DNA of 27,754 bases from CAZQXD01 sp964597315 (GTDB lineage Bacteria; Pseudomonadota; Gammaproteobacteria; Competibacterales; Competibacteraceae): contig CAZQXD010000058.1 in the NCBI GenBank assembly GCA_964597315.1, positions 1 through 27,754 of the forward strand, given 5' to 3'. The translations under genes were made by a program, and so were the position numbers. Shown here one piece after another: positions 6,986-14,719 of the stretch. Every line of letters starts with the position of its first letter. Position 1 is the first letter of the stretch. Below the pieces are notes generated by a model. The model was not told the origin of the DNA and searched no databases. It saw only the letters and a program-made list of their open reading frames with translations.

Positions 6986-8515
6986 TCAAAACTGAAAATA
7001 GAGAAACTCGGAGACCTGGCTGAGAGCCAGAATTCCCATGACCGTGGCGCAACCCATGACCATGCCCCATGCCGGGCTGGGACGCCAGCACAGCCTTTTC
7101 GTTACTGGCGTCGTTGGCTTGAAGTCCAGGGCCGGACGGTAGCGACGCAAGATCTGCTGGGTGTTGGGACACCAGAAAGCGATAGCGAGTAGTCCGCCCA
7201 CCCATAAATACGTCAGCACAAACTGGCGACCTCCGCCCAAGCTGTAGGCTACGCCCATGCTTTCCAATACCGGCTGAGCCATGCCGAGGCGATAACCGAT
7301 GGCGCTAGGTAGCGTGACGCCGTTGAGACCGACCATGCCCGACAATATCCGTAGCGCGGTTTCAAAATCGGCGGCCCGGAAAAACACCCAGGACACCACC
7401 ACGCACAGAAACGTCAATAGGCGGGCGCTCCATATGGGCATGGCGGGCAATGGGCGCAGGGCCTGCCAGAGGTGGCAAATAATTAGATACGTCCCATGGA
7501 GCAGCCCCCAGAATACAAAGGTCCAACCGGCGCCATGCCATAATCCGCCCAGCAGCATGGTGAGCAGCAGGTTGGCATGGCGGCGCACCCGTCCCCGGCG
7601 GTTGCCTCCAAGGGCGATATAAACGTAGTCCCGCAAAAAACGGGATAAGGTCATATGCCAGCGCCGCCAGAAGTCCGCAATGGTGGCGGCCTTGTAGGGG
7701 GAGTTGAAATTGAGGGGCAGGCGAATGCCGAACAGCCGCGCCAGACCAATGGCCATGTCGGAGTAGCCGGAAAAATCGAAGTAAAGCTGGCAGGTATAGG
7801 CCAGCGCCCCACCCCAGGCAATGAAGAAAGTGGGCGATTCTCCCATCGCCGCCGCCCCGAACACCGGGGTGGCGTAGACCGCCGCCCCGTCTGCCAATAC
7901 CGCCTTCTTAAACAGCCCCATAAAGAAAAAACTCAAGCCTACTGACAGGTTACCAGCATCGGGGCGATAGATGGCGAGGTGGCTGAACTGGGGCAGCATC
8001 TCCTTGTGATGGACGATGGGTCCGGCGATTAACTGGGGGAAGAAAGTCACGAACAGGCAATACTGGAGAAAATCATATTCTCGGGTCTCGCCCCGGTAGG
8101 CGTCCACTAGATAGGTAATCTGCTGGAAGGTGAAAAACGAGATGGCCAGCGGCAGGATAATCGTGCCGAGATGATAATCCACGGACGCCAGCCGGTTGAG
8201 GTTCTCCAGGAAGAAGTTGGCGTATTTGTAATAGCCCAGCAGCCCCAGGTTGGCGGTAATGCCAAGCACCAGCAGGGGTTTATGCCATCGACGACCCGCG
8301 CCGCGACCGAGACCGATGCCGACCGAATAATTGAACAACACCGATGTGATGATCAAGCCGAGATAACTCGGGTTCCACCAGCCATAGAAGAACAACGAGG
8401 CCAGCACCAGCCAGCCCACGGCCAGGCGCAGTTGTCCATATCGACCGATTAGAAAAAATACAGCCAAGACCGTGGGCAAAAAGGCAAAAATAAATTCGTA
8501 GGAGTTGAACAGCAT
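6986..8515 (-). CDS. MBOAT-family O-acyltransferase (AlgI-like)
   Basis: Polytopic inner-membrane acyltransferase of 509 residues that probably passes an acyl group across the membrane to an envelope polymer. Sequence signs include the N-terminal MLFNSYEFIFAFLP typical of AlgI-type proteins and SFFTFQQITYLVDAYRGE (126-143). The block YFDFSGYSDMAIGLARLFG (245-263) and DFWRRWHMTLSRFLRDYVYI (281-300) follow, then the invariant MBOAT histidine in LLGGLWHGAGWTFVFWGLLHG (His327). Length is near the AlgI norm of about 460-520. It is cotranscribed with the SGNH-like gene 2 nt downstream. No alginate or other polysaccharide synthesis genes are nearby, so the acceptor cannot be named. The gene looks less GC-rich than its neighbours. 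Confidence 0.92.
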   Translation of the reverse strand: MLFNSYEFIFAFLPTVLAVFFLIGRYGQLRLAVGWLVLASLFFYGWWNPSYLGLIITSVLFNYSVGIGLGRGAGRRWHKPLLVLGITANLGLLGYYKYANFFLENLNRLASVDYHLGTIILPLAISFFTFQQITYLVDAYRGETREYDFLQYCLFVTFFPQLIAGPIVHHKEMLPQFSHLAIYRPDAGNLSVGLSFFFMGLFKKAVLADGAAVYATPVFGAAAMGESPTFFIAWGGALAYTCQLYFDFSGYSDMAIGLARLFGIRLPLNFNSPYKAATIADFWRRWHMTLSRFLRDYVYIALGGNRRGRVRRHANLLLTMLLGGLWHGAGWTFVFWGLLHGTYLIICHLWQALRPLPAMPIWSARLLTFLCVVVSWVFFRAADFETALRILSGMVGLNGVTLPSAIGYRLGMAQPVLESMGVAYSLGGGRQFVLTYLWVGGLLAIAFWCPNTQQILRRYRPALDFKPTTPVTKRLCWRPSPAWGMVMGCATVMGILALSQVSEFLYFQF

Positions 8516-8562
8516 ATCGCGCCGCTTCTAAGCTCAGTTCTTTGTCCAGTATCCAGCACTGT

Positions 8563-8609
8563 AATGCATCAGGCGCGCTGGATTGTGCATATGCTCTGGC
8601 GCACCATGA
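8563..8609. repeat. Intergenic repeat copy B (right flank of the MBOAT cassette)
   Basis: AATGCATCAGGCGCG at 8563-8577 repeats the left copy with one mismatch in the same orientation. A second TGCAT...GGCGC unit follows (TGCAT at 8586-8590, GGCGC at 8598-8602), 21 bp after the first TGCAT. The region ends with GGCGCACCATGA, similar to the GGTGCGCCATGG end of copy A. It lies in the leader of the MBOAT gene. Confidence 0.5.
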
Positions 8610-8629
8610 TTTTTAACAAACGTGGGAAA

Positions 8630-8715
8630 AAAAAGAGCCACAGCATAGCACGCTGCGTTGACCTTCCGCCTCAAGAGCGGGGCTTGAGAAAATGACAGAC
8701 GGGGTGGCTCTTTTT
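8630..8715 (-). terminator. Long-stem terminator-like structure with a 62-nt enclosed segment
   Basis: AAAAAGAGCCAC (8630-8641) and GTGGCTCTTTTT (8704-8715) form a perfect 12-bp stem. Read on the minus strand, the distal arm ends in a run of eight U, as in an intrinsic terminator for the MinD-like gene, whose stop lies 5 nt before the stem. The enclosed 62 nt hold a second hairpin, CTCAAG/CTTGAG (8670-8675 with 8683-8688). The loop is far longer than in ordinary terminators, so a processed small RNA or a branched terminator is possible. The structure would also work in the plus direction with five U. Confidence 0.6.
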
Positions 8716-8720
8716 CTGAG

Positions 8721-9647
8721 CTAACCGCCCTGTCCCGTCAAGGCCGTCGGCGGCTCGACCGCCTCCGCCCCGATCCGCTCCAGCAGTCGCTCGGCGATGT
8801 TCTCCAAGGCCTGGGCCGCTGGGCAGTGGGGGGCGCTGTCCACCACCGGCAGATAGCTTCGTACCGATTCCACCACCTGGGAATCGGCGGGTATCTCGCC
8901 CAGCACCTCCAGGTCGCTGCCCACGTAGTCTCGCAACACCTTGCGTAATTGGGCGGTGTTCAGGCGCGATCCGGCCAGGCCGGTGCGGTTGAGGATCAGC
9001 AGTGGACGGAAAGCGGCGAGGGTCTGTTCGGCAAGCGCCCGGGCCTCGGGGTCGGTTTCGGCCGTCAATTCCAGAATGTCCTGGATGCTGTTGAAATCCC
9101 GCTTGGCCAGCTCAACGCCGATCCGGCTGCGGGCCGCGAACACCGACAGCACTTTACGGATGGCCGCCAGCTTGATGAATTTATACACATCCACGGTGGC
9201 GGTGGGTTCCGGGGTGCTGGCTACCAGATGATGGTCGGCGGCCAAAAAGAAATCCAGGGCGTGGAAATGGCTGCCGGCGCCGATGTCCATGAGCAGTACG
9301 TCGCAGTCCAGTCGTCGCAGGTGGCGCAGCAGCCGCTGCTTGGTCTGGAAGGCCGGGTTGGCGGTGTTGAGGCTGCCCCCAGTGCCTACCAGCAGTTGCA
9401 AGCTCTCGCACATCTCCACGTCCAGCAGGGCGTCCTCCAGGCGCTCTAGGCGGCGGGTCAGAAACCCGGTCAGGGACCGCTCCGGGTGGAATAGGCCCAG
9501 CAGGATATGCAGATTGGCGCCACCCACGTCCAGGTCCGCCAGCACCACCCGCTTGTCGGCCCGGGCCAGCAACAGGCCCAGATTGCTGACGATCACGCTT
9601 TTGCCGACCCCGCCCTTGCCGGAGGCCACCGACACTAGCACTGTCAC
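8721..9647 (-). CDS. MinD/ParA-family P-loop ATPase
   Basis: A 308-residue member of the deviant Walker A ATPases. GKGGVGKS (residues 10-17) is the deviant P-loop with its signature lysine. ADLDVGGANLHILLGL is the switch I region, and CDVLLMDIGAG carries the Walker B-like Asp. The central text LLVGTGGSLNTANPAFQTKQRLLRHLRRLD and TPEPTATVDVYKFIK match a MinD-like branch often annotated as ParA/FleN-like in proteobacteria, with no defined function. Such ATPases position cell structures or regulate assembly through ATP-dependent membrane or DNA association. No flagellar, Min or Par partners are visible. The start is a GTG at 9647 with GGGAG about 6 nt upstream. It follows BatD by 80 nt on the same strand, so joint transcription with the Bat operon is likely but not certain. 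Confidence 0.85.
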   Translation of the reverse strand: MTVLVSVASGKGGVGKSVIVSNLGLLLARADKRVVLADLDVGGANLHILLGLFHPERSLTGFLTRRLERLEDALLDVEMCESLQLLVGTGGSLNTANPAFQTKQRLLRHLRRLDCDVLLMDIGAGSHFHALDFFLAADHHLVASTPEPTATVDVYKFIKLAAIRKVLSVFAARSRIGVELAKRDFNSIQDILELTAETDPEARALAEQTLAAFRPLLILNRTGLAGSRLNTAQLRKVLRDYVGSDLEVLGEIPADSQVVESVRSYLPVVDSAPHCPAAQALENIAERLLERIGAEAVEPPTALTGQGG

Positions 9648-9704
9648 GGCCGACTCCCGGGGGCATGTTCAAGGGTTGTCATGGCGCACGGTTCCTCTGC
9701 CTCT

Positions 9705-9722
9705 GGCCCGAAGAGCCGGGCC
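9705..9722 (-). other. Short hairpin between batD and the MinD-like gene
   Basis: GGCCCG and CGGGCC pair around AAGAGC, 5 nt past the stop of batD. No U-tract follows on either strand, so it is not a good intrinsic terminator. It may stabilise or process the transcript between the Bat genes and the ATPase gene. Confidence 0.35.
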
Positions 9723-9727
9723 TTCCA

Positions 9728-11419
9728 TCACCTTATCGACTGCAAGTGTTGGGAATAAAGTGGCGGCAAGGGGCCGGAGGGCGGCTCGGAAACAGCATCG
9801 GTTCTGGCCTGGAGGCCGCCCCTGACCGCTCCCCATAGGGTCTCGCCCCGCCAGCCCCCGCCGTCGGGGGCGTACAGCGCCCGGTCCAAGGCCCGCACCG
9901 TCTCGCCGCCCATGGCCAATCGGTCGGCTAACTCCCCTAGATTGCGGGGCGGCGGGCCGGGCCAGGTTGCGGCGGCCCAAGCCAGCAACCCGGCGGCGGC
10001 CCGTTGGGGGTCGTGGTCCCGGCAGGCCCGGGCCAATGCCCGGCGGGCGGCGGCGGCCTGGGGGGGCGCGGTGGCGGCGGGTGGCGGCGGGGGCTGGCGG
10101 CGGCGCTCCCGCCACCATAGACCCAAGGTCAGCAGCCATAGCAGCCCCAGACCACCGGCCAGCCAAGGCCAGAGGCCCGTCACCGGCGCGGCGATGGGCG
10201 GTGTGGTTTCAACGGCCGGGTCTGGGGGCGCCGGGTGGGCGGCAGGCGGCGGTGGTGGTGGAGCATCGGTTGCTCGGTCCACGGTGATTTCCCGCTCCGG
10301 CAGCACCGCCACCTGTTCCCGGTCGGCGACCGTGTCCCACCAGACCAGCCGCAGCTCTGGCAACAAAAACCGTCCCGGTTCGGTGGGCACCAGGGCCATG
10401 GACAGCTCCCGGCGGCCGATCACCCACTCCCCCTCTACCCGATTACCGATTACCGGCTGTTCCGGGTAGATTCGGAATCGGTCTCCCGCGGGGGCCGCCA
10501 GTTCCGGGAGCTGGGCGGAGCGCAACCCCTTGGACTCGACGATCAGTTTGCGGGTTACCGGCTCGCCGACCCGGAAGCGTGGAGGTTCCTCGGGCCAGGC
10601 TTCCCGCAGACCGAGGCTGGCTGCCGGTAGCCAGTGGTCGCCGCTGTAGTCCGTTGGCCGGGGCCGAACCTCCAGGGTCAGGGGGTCGCTCACCGCCTCC
10701 GTCTGGCGGCCCCGGTTCAGATAGCGACTACGGCCAGGGACGCTCTCACCCACCCGCCCCCGGAAACGCAGGGACGGCAATGTCAGGTCGCCGCTTTTTT
10801 CCGGGAATAGGGCGTAGCGGCGCTCGATGACCTGATAATTTCGGCCCTGACGGGTGGTCCGGCGCTCCAGGTCAGCGCCTAGTTTCTCTACCGTGGCGTC
10901 CGGGTGGTCCGGCTCCTCCAGACCGCCTTGTAGCAGCGGGGCCGCTAGTAGCAGCCGCACGGTGAGCCGCACCTGGGATTGCACATAGGGGTCACGGGGT
11001 TCGGCCTCTATTTCCAGTAGCACATCCTGGCCCTGGGCGTCGGCATCCCCGGCGGGGGCTGCCTCTACCCGCAGGGTCAACGCTTGGGTGCGGTGGGCGC
11101 CGATGCTCAGGGCGGGCACGGTGAGTTCACCGGCACGGCGGGGTTGCAGGTGCAACAGCCATTGGGTCTTGGTGGTCATCTGGCCATTGACCTGGCGCAG
11201 AAAGCTGCCGGTTTGGCGGGTCAGCACCTGGAAGTCCCGGAGCAGGGGGGCGGTGTCCAGGGCGACGCCTCGCGCCGGGTCATCCACCTCAATGGTGAGC
11301 GTCACGGACTGGCCTTCGTAGATGCTGTCACGATCAAACCAGGCCCGCGCCCCAGGTTCCTGGGCCAGGGTGGGGGTCGCCAGCAGCCATAACAGCCATA
11401 GTCGGTACCCCACGCTCAC
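9728..11419 (-). CDS. batD: BatD-like protein (oxygen-tolerance family)
   Basis: A 563-residue envelope protein with an N-terminal signal sequence (LWLLWLLATPTLA before QEPGARAWFD). A large periplasmic region built of beta-sandwich-like repeats follows, recognisable by AWFDRDSIYEGQSVTLTIEVDD near the start, a BatD hallmark. Near residue 420 it has a single transmembrane helix (LWPWLAGGLGLLWLLTLGLWW) and then an arginine- and proline-rich cytoplasmic tail. BatD acts with BatA and BatB at the inner membrane; in Bacteroides the operon was linked to aerotolerance, and in other bacteria to stress resistance. The GTG at 11419 forms a GTGA overlap with the stop of the BatB-like gene. The exact biochemical role of the family is not established. 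Confidence 0.85.
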   Translation of the reverse strand: MSVGYRLWLLWLLATPTLAQEPGARAWFDRDSIYEGQSVTLTIEVDDPARGVALDTAPLLRDFQVLTRQTGSFLRQVNGQMTTKTQWLLHLQPRRAGELTVPALSIGAHRTQALTLRVEAAPAGDADAQGQDVLLEIEAEPRDPYVQSQVRLTVRLLLAAPLLQGGLEEPDHPDATVEKLGADLERRTTRQGRNYQVIERRYALFPEKSGDLTLPSLRFRGRVGESVPGRSRYLNRGRQTEAVSDPLTLEVRPRPTDYSGDHWLPAASLGLREAWPEEPPRFRVGEPVTRKLIVESKGLRSAQLPELAAPAGDRFRIYPEQPVIGNRVEGEWVIGRRELSMALVPTEPGRFLLPELRLVWWDTVADREQVAVLPEREITVDRATDAPPPPPPAAHPAPPDPAVETTPPIAAPVTGLWPWLAGGLGLLWLLTLGLWWRERRRQPPPPPAATAPPQAAAARRALARACRDHDPQRAAAGLLAWAAATWPGPPPRNLGELADRLAMGGETVRALDRALYAPDGGGWRGETLWGAVRGGLQARTDAVSEPPSGPLPPLYSQHLQSIR

Positions 11420-13194
11420 CAGTCCTCTCCCACGCTGGATGGGTCGCGGTTGCCGCGCCGTTGGTACTGGAGCAAAAACTTCCGCCGCAGCAGCCCACCG
11501 GGGTCATCGGGGATGCGCCGCAACCATTGTTCCAGCATTTGTTGTCGTTCCTGTTCCTGGATTTGATCCATGGCCACCGGCTGCTGCCTGGAGCCGTCCT
11601 GGGTGTCGTCCTCGGAGTCGGATCCGGGGGCGCCCGATTGTTCGGGGGGGGCTGTCGCCGGAGGCTTTTCGGCTTGATCCTGGGCGTCGGCCTGGGGAGG
11701 AGGGGGTTCCTCGCCGTGGGACTCGCCTGGGTCTTGAGCCGGGTTCTGCCCGCCGCCTTGGTCGGTCTGTTGGGGGGTGCTGTCGCCAGGTTGTTGCGAT
11801 TGGTCCCGATCCTCCCCGGACGGGGTGGAATCCGGGGGCGGTGGTTGTTGTTTTAGCAGGTCTTCGACGGCCTTGCGGTTGGCAATGGCGTCCTCCATGT
11901 GCGGGTCCAGGGCCAGGGCGGCGGCGTAGGCGGCCAGGGCCTGTTCCAGTTGCCCTTGCTGGGCCAGGGCGTTGCCCCGGTTGTAATGACCGTCGGCGTC
12001 CCCGGCCTGGGCGAAGGCGGCGGCGGCTCCGGCGTAGTCCCCGGACCGGTAAGCGGCGGTGCCGACCAGCATCGGGTCTTGGGCCAGGGCTAGGGCTTGA
12101 TCGGGACGACCGGCGGCTAGTTCCCTGGCGGCCCGTTGATCGGGACGCAGCCACAGGCCGTCCCAGTCCAGGGCCAGGGCGGGATCGGGGTGGACCAACA
12201 CCAGGACCAGGGCCAGTAGCCAACCCCGCCGAAAAGCCAGGGCCGCCAGAGGCAGCAGCAGGGCCACCAGCCAGGGGCCTTCCTCCCGCCAGGCTTCGCT
12301 CTCCCGGTCGCTCTCTCGGGTCTGGGCCGTCAGGGGGGTGAGCGGCGCGGCCAGCAAGCGATCCAGGTCGGCGTCGTCGGGCCGAATCACGGCGAAGCGT
12401 CCCTCCCCGGCTCGGGCCAGACTTGCCAGGGTATCGGATTCCAGGCGGGCTAGCACCACCTCCCCGGCGCGGTCTCGGATAAAGCCGTTGGGGGTGGGGA
12501 TGGGGGCGCCCTCGGCCGTGGCCACGCCCAACACCGACGTGCGTATACCCCGCCCGGCCAACTCCCGGGCTGTATCCATGGCAGCGGTTTCGGCGCTATC
12601 GGTGATGAGTAGAATCTCTCCGCCGGTCAGTCCCGCCTGATGTAGAAGATCGGCGGCCTGACGTAGGCCCAGGCTGGTCCGGCTGCCACCAGCGGGCATT
12701 AGCCCCGGCTCTAGGGTTGGCAGCAGATTGGCGATGGTGTCGGTATCCTGGGTTAGGGGGGCGACGGTAAAAGCGCCCCCGGCGTAGACCACCAGGGCGG
12801 TCTGTCCTTCCCGGCTGCGTTCCAGAATGTCTCGGGCTTTGTATTTGGCCCGCTCCAGCCGCGAGGGCTTGAGGTCTTCGGCCAGCATGGATCGGGACAG
12901 GTCCAGCACAATGACCCGGGCGTCTAGGCGCTCCAGCACTGGCTGGGGGCGCTTGTCCCAGGTGGGACCGGCCAGGGCCAGCACCGCCAGCAACCAGCCC
13001 AGTCCCAGCAGCCAGGACACGCCGCGCTCGCCATTGCCGCCGTTGTCGGCCAGCAGCCAGGGCAGCAGGTGGGGGTCGCAAACCCTGGCCCAGGCGTTTT
13101 GGCCGGCCTGCCGATGGCGGCTGTGCCACCACAGCCAGGCTAGGGGCGGCAGGGCCAGCAGCCACCCGGGGCGTAGAAAATGCAGTTCGTCCAT
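11416..13194 (-). CDS. batB: BatB-like VWA protein with C-terminal TPR (BatB-BatC fusion type)
   Basis: A 592-residue inner-membrane protein. Two N-terminal hydrophobic segments (about residues 8-23 and 59-76) precede a von Willebrand A domain with MIDAS motif DLSRSM (Asp98, Ser100, Ser102), then VVYAGGAFTVAPLTQD and LLITDSAE. A further hydrophobic stretch (WLVALLLPLAALAFRRGWLLALVL, roughly 310-335) leads into TPR repeats with GDYAGAAAAFAQAGDADGHYNRGNALAQ and EQALAAYAAALALDP. The end is a Gln/Asp/Pro-rich low-complexity tail. TPR proteins are separate (BatC) in some lineages, so this is a BatB-BatC fusion arrangement. I start at the ATG at 13194, overlapping the TGA of batA by one base (TGATG); a longer frame starting at 13248 would run into batA. 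Confidence 0.87.
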   Translation of the reverse strand: MDELHFLRPGWLLALPPLAWLWWHSRHRQAGQNAWARVCDPHLLPWLLADNGGNGERGVSWLLGLGWLLAVLALAGPTWDKRPQPVLERLDARVIVLDLSRSMLAEDLKPSRLERAKYKARDILERSREGQTALVVYAGGAFTVAPLTQDTDTIANLLPTLEPGLMPAGGSRTSLGLRQAADLLHQAGLTGGEILLITDSAETAAMDTARELAGRGIRTSVLGVATAEGAPIPTPNGFIRDRAGEVVLARLESDTLASLARAGEGRFAVIRPDDADLDRLLAAPLTPLTAQTRESDRESEAWREEGPWLVALLLPLAALAFRRGWLLALVLVLVHPDPALALDWDGLWLRPDQRAARELAAGRPDQALALAQDPMLVGTAAYRSGDYAGAAAAFAQAGDADGHYNRGNALAQQGQLEQALAAYAAALALDPHMEDAIANRKAVEDLLKQQPPPPDSTPSGEDRDQSQQPGDSTPQQTDQGGGQNPAQDPGESHGEEPPPPQADAQDQAEKPPATAPPEQSGAPGSDSEDDTQDGSRQQPVAMDQIQEQERQQMLEQWLRRIPDDPGGLLRRKFLLQYQRRGNRDPSSVGEDW

Positions 13195-14213
13195 CAGCGG
13201 CGCGCCTCCCGCCAGCGTGGCCCCATGGCCGACCGCCGCGCCCCGCACCGGGTGGTCATGGCCAGGGCGGCGCTTAGGAGCAAAGCCAGGGCCAGGGGCC
13301 AGGGATACAGTTCCCGCACCGGTCGGTACGTCTGGTTGTCGGTGGCCAGTGGCTCCAACCGGTCCAGCAGGCCGTAGATGCCGCGTAAAGCCGCCGTGTC
13401 CCTGGCCCGGAAATAGCGGCCGCCGGTGCGTTCGGCGATGGCTGTGAGGGTGGTTTCGTCCAGGTCCGACGAGGGGTTGACCGGGCGGGTTCCGAAGAAG
13501 TCACGGATGATCAGTTCGTCGGCGCCCACCCCGATGGTATAGATTTTCAGGCCCGCTGTGGCCGCCAGTTCCGCAGCCTGGAGTGGGGCCAGGCTGCCGG
13601 CATTGTTGACGCCGTCGGTGAGCAACACCAATACCCGGTTGTCCTGGGGTCGGTCCCGTAGCCGCTTGACCGCCAGGCCGATGGCGTCGCCGATGGCGGT
13701 CTCGTTACCCGCCAGGCCGGCTTCAGCCTCGTAGAGCAGGGTACGCACCGTGGCCCGGTCAAAGGTCAGGGGAACTTGCAGATAGGCGTTACGGCCAAAC
13801 AGGATCAGCCCCAAGCGGTCGCCTCGGCGTCGCTCTATGAACTCGCCGGCCACGGCCTTGACGACACTGATGCGGGTGGTGTGTTCGCCGCCGATCAGCA
13901 TGTCGGCGGTTTCCATGCTGCGGGAGATGTCGATGGCCAGCAGCAGATCCCGGCCACTGATCGGCAGGGTCACCGGTTCGCCCTGCCACTGGGGCCGGAC
14001 GGCGGCCGTCACCAAGAGCAGCCAGGCCAGCAGGGCCAGCAGCAGTCGCGGCCAAGATCGCCGCCCCTGGCCCGGTCTGTCGGCGGCCTGGACGACGCCA
14101 AAGAAAGGCACCCGCAGGGCCGCTCCGGGCCGGGGTCTGGCCGGGGGCAGCAGCAGGGCCAGCAAGGGCAGGGGCAGGGCGGCGATGAGATAGGGCCAGG
14201 CGAATTGAAACAT
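13194..14213 (-). CDS. batA: BatA-like VWA-domain membrane protein
   Basis: A 339-residue protein with an N-terminal membrane segment (MFQFAWPYLIAALPLPLLAL), a second helix near 55-72 and a von Willebrand A domain. The MIDAS sequence is AIDISRSME (Asp95, Ser97, Ser99), followed by LGLILFGRNAYLQVPLTFD and the VLVLLTDGVNNAG strand with the third metal-site Asp. A C-terminal hydrophobic helix (PWPLALALLLSAALAM) anchors it again. Such MIDAS domains bind partner proteins in a metal-dependent way and are served by MoxR ATPases. The gene begins 5 nt after the DUF4381 gene and overlaps the BatB-like gene by one base, indicating tight coupling. Confidence 0.88.
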   Translation of the reverse strand: MFQFAWPYLIAALPLPLLALLLPPARPRPGAALRVPFFGVVQAADRPGQGRRSWPRLLLALLAWLLLVTAAVRPQWQGEPVTLPISGRDLLLAIDISRSMETADMLIGGEHTTRISVVKAVAGEFIERRRGDRLGLILFGRNAYLQVPLTFDRATVRTLLYEAEAGLAGNETAIGDAIGLAVKRLRDRPQDNRVLVLLTDGVNNAGSLAPLQAAELAATAGLKIYTIGVGADELIIRDFFGTRPVNPSSDLDETTLTAIAERTGGRYFRARDTAALRGIYGLLDRLEPLATDNQTYRPVRELYPWPLALALLLSAALAMTTRCGARRSAMGPRWREARR

Positions 14214-14218
14214 GGGGT

Positions 14219-14719
14219 CTAGGATGGGGTGATTTGAGAATGCATTGTCGATACCTGGGGGTTATGCTTTAACCAGTCCGCCACTAGCGCACAAAGTTCC
14301 TCGGACCGCAACTCGGCCCGGGGCGCGTAGGGGGCGCTGACCAGCACCCGCCCCGGCCCGTCTTGGAACTTCCCCTCGCCCCCAGTGCGGTCCAGAAACG
14401 CCAGCCAGGGCTGGCCGTGGAGTCCGGCGATCTGTTCCCGGGGCCAGCCGGCCAGGGCCGCCCGGCGCAGCAGCATGGAGAGTTCCCCGGCCAGCCGCGT
14501 TGGATCGCCATGGCTCTGGAAAGCCGCCCGCGCCCGCTCCAGCTCAGCCAGTATTTGCCGTTGCCGCCGCCAGACCCGGTAGCGCCGCCAGGCCAGCCGA
14601 CCCAGCACCACCAGCCCGACCAGCAGCAGGACCGTCAGCAGCCACCAGCCCGGGGCCGGGGGCCACCAGGAGGGGTCCGCTGCGGGGTGGATGTCCCGGA
14701 GTTGCAATGGCTCGTTCAT
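14219..14719 (-). CDS. DUF4381 domain-containing membrane protein
   Basis: A 166-residue protein with the typical start LQLRDIHPAADPSWWPPAPGWW, one transmembrane helix (LLTVLLLVGLVVLGRLAW, about 27-44) and a basic stretch RRYRVWRRQRQ. A soluble C-terminal domain follows with LAGELSMLLRRAAL and LHGQPWLAFLDR, which are diagnostic of DUF4381. Members always seem to sit between the DUF58 and BatA genes in MoxR/Bat clusters and are presumed scaffold or assembly subunits. No biochemical function is known. The ATG at 14719 overlaps the stop of the DUF58 gene as ATGA. Confidence 0.85.
   Translation of the reverse strand: MNEPLQLRDIHPAADPSWWPPAPGWWLLTVLLLVGLVVLGRLAWRRYRVWRRQRQILAELERARAAFQSHGDPTRLAGELSMLLRRAALAGWPREQIAGLHGQPWLAFLDRTGGEGKFQDGPGRVLVSAPYAPRAELRSEELCALVADWLKHNPQVSTMHSQITPS

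Noticed and set aside
8569..8607. A 12-codon frame (MVRQSICTIQRA) in the MBOAT leader, on the minus strand
   Set aside because: It shares the repeat with the 16-codon frame but has no Shine-Dalgarno, so the similarity is better explained by the repeat itself.
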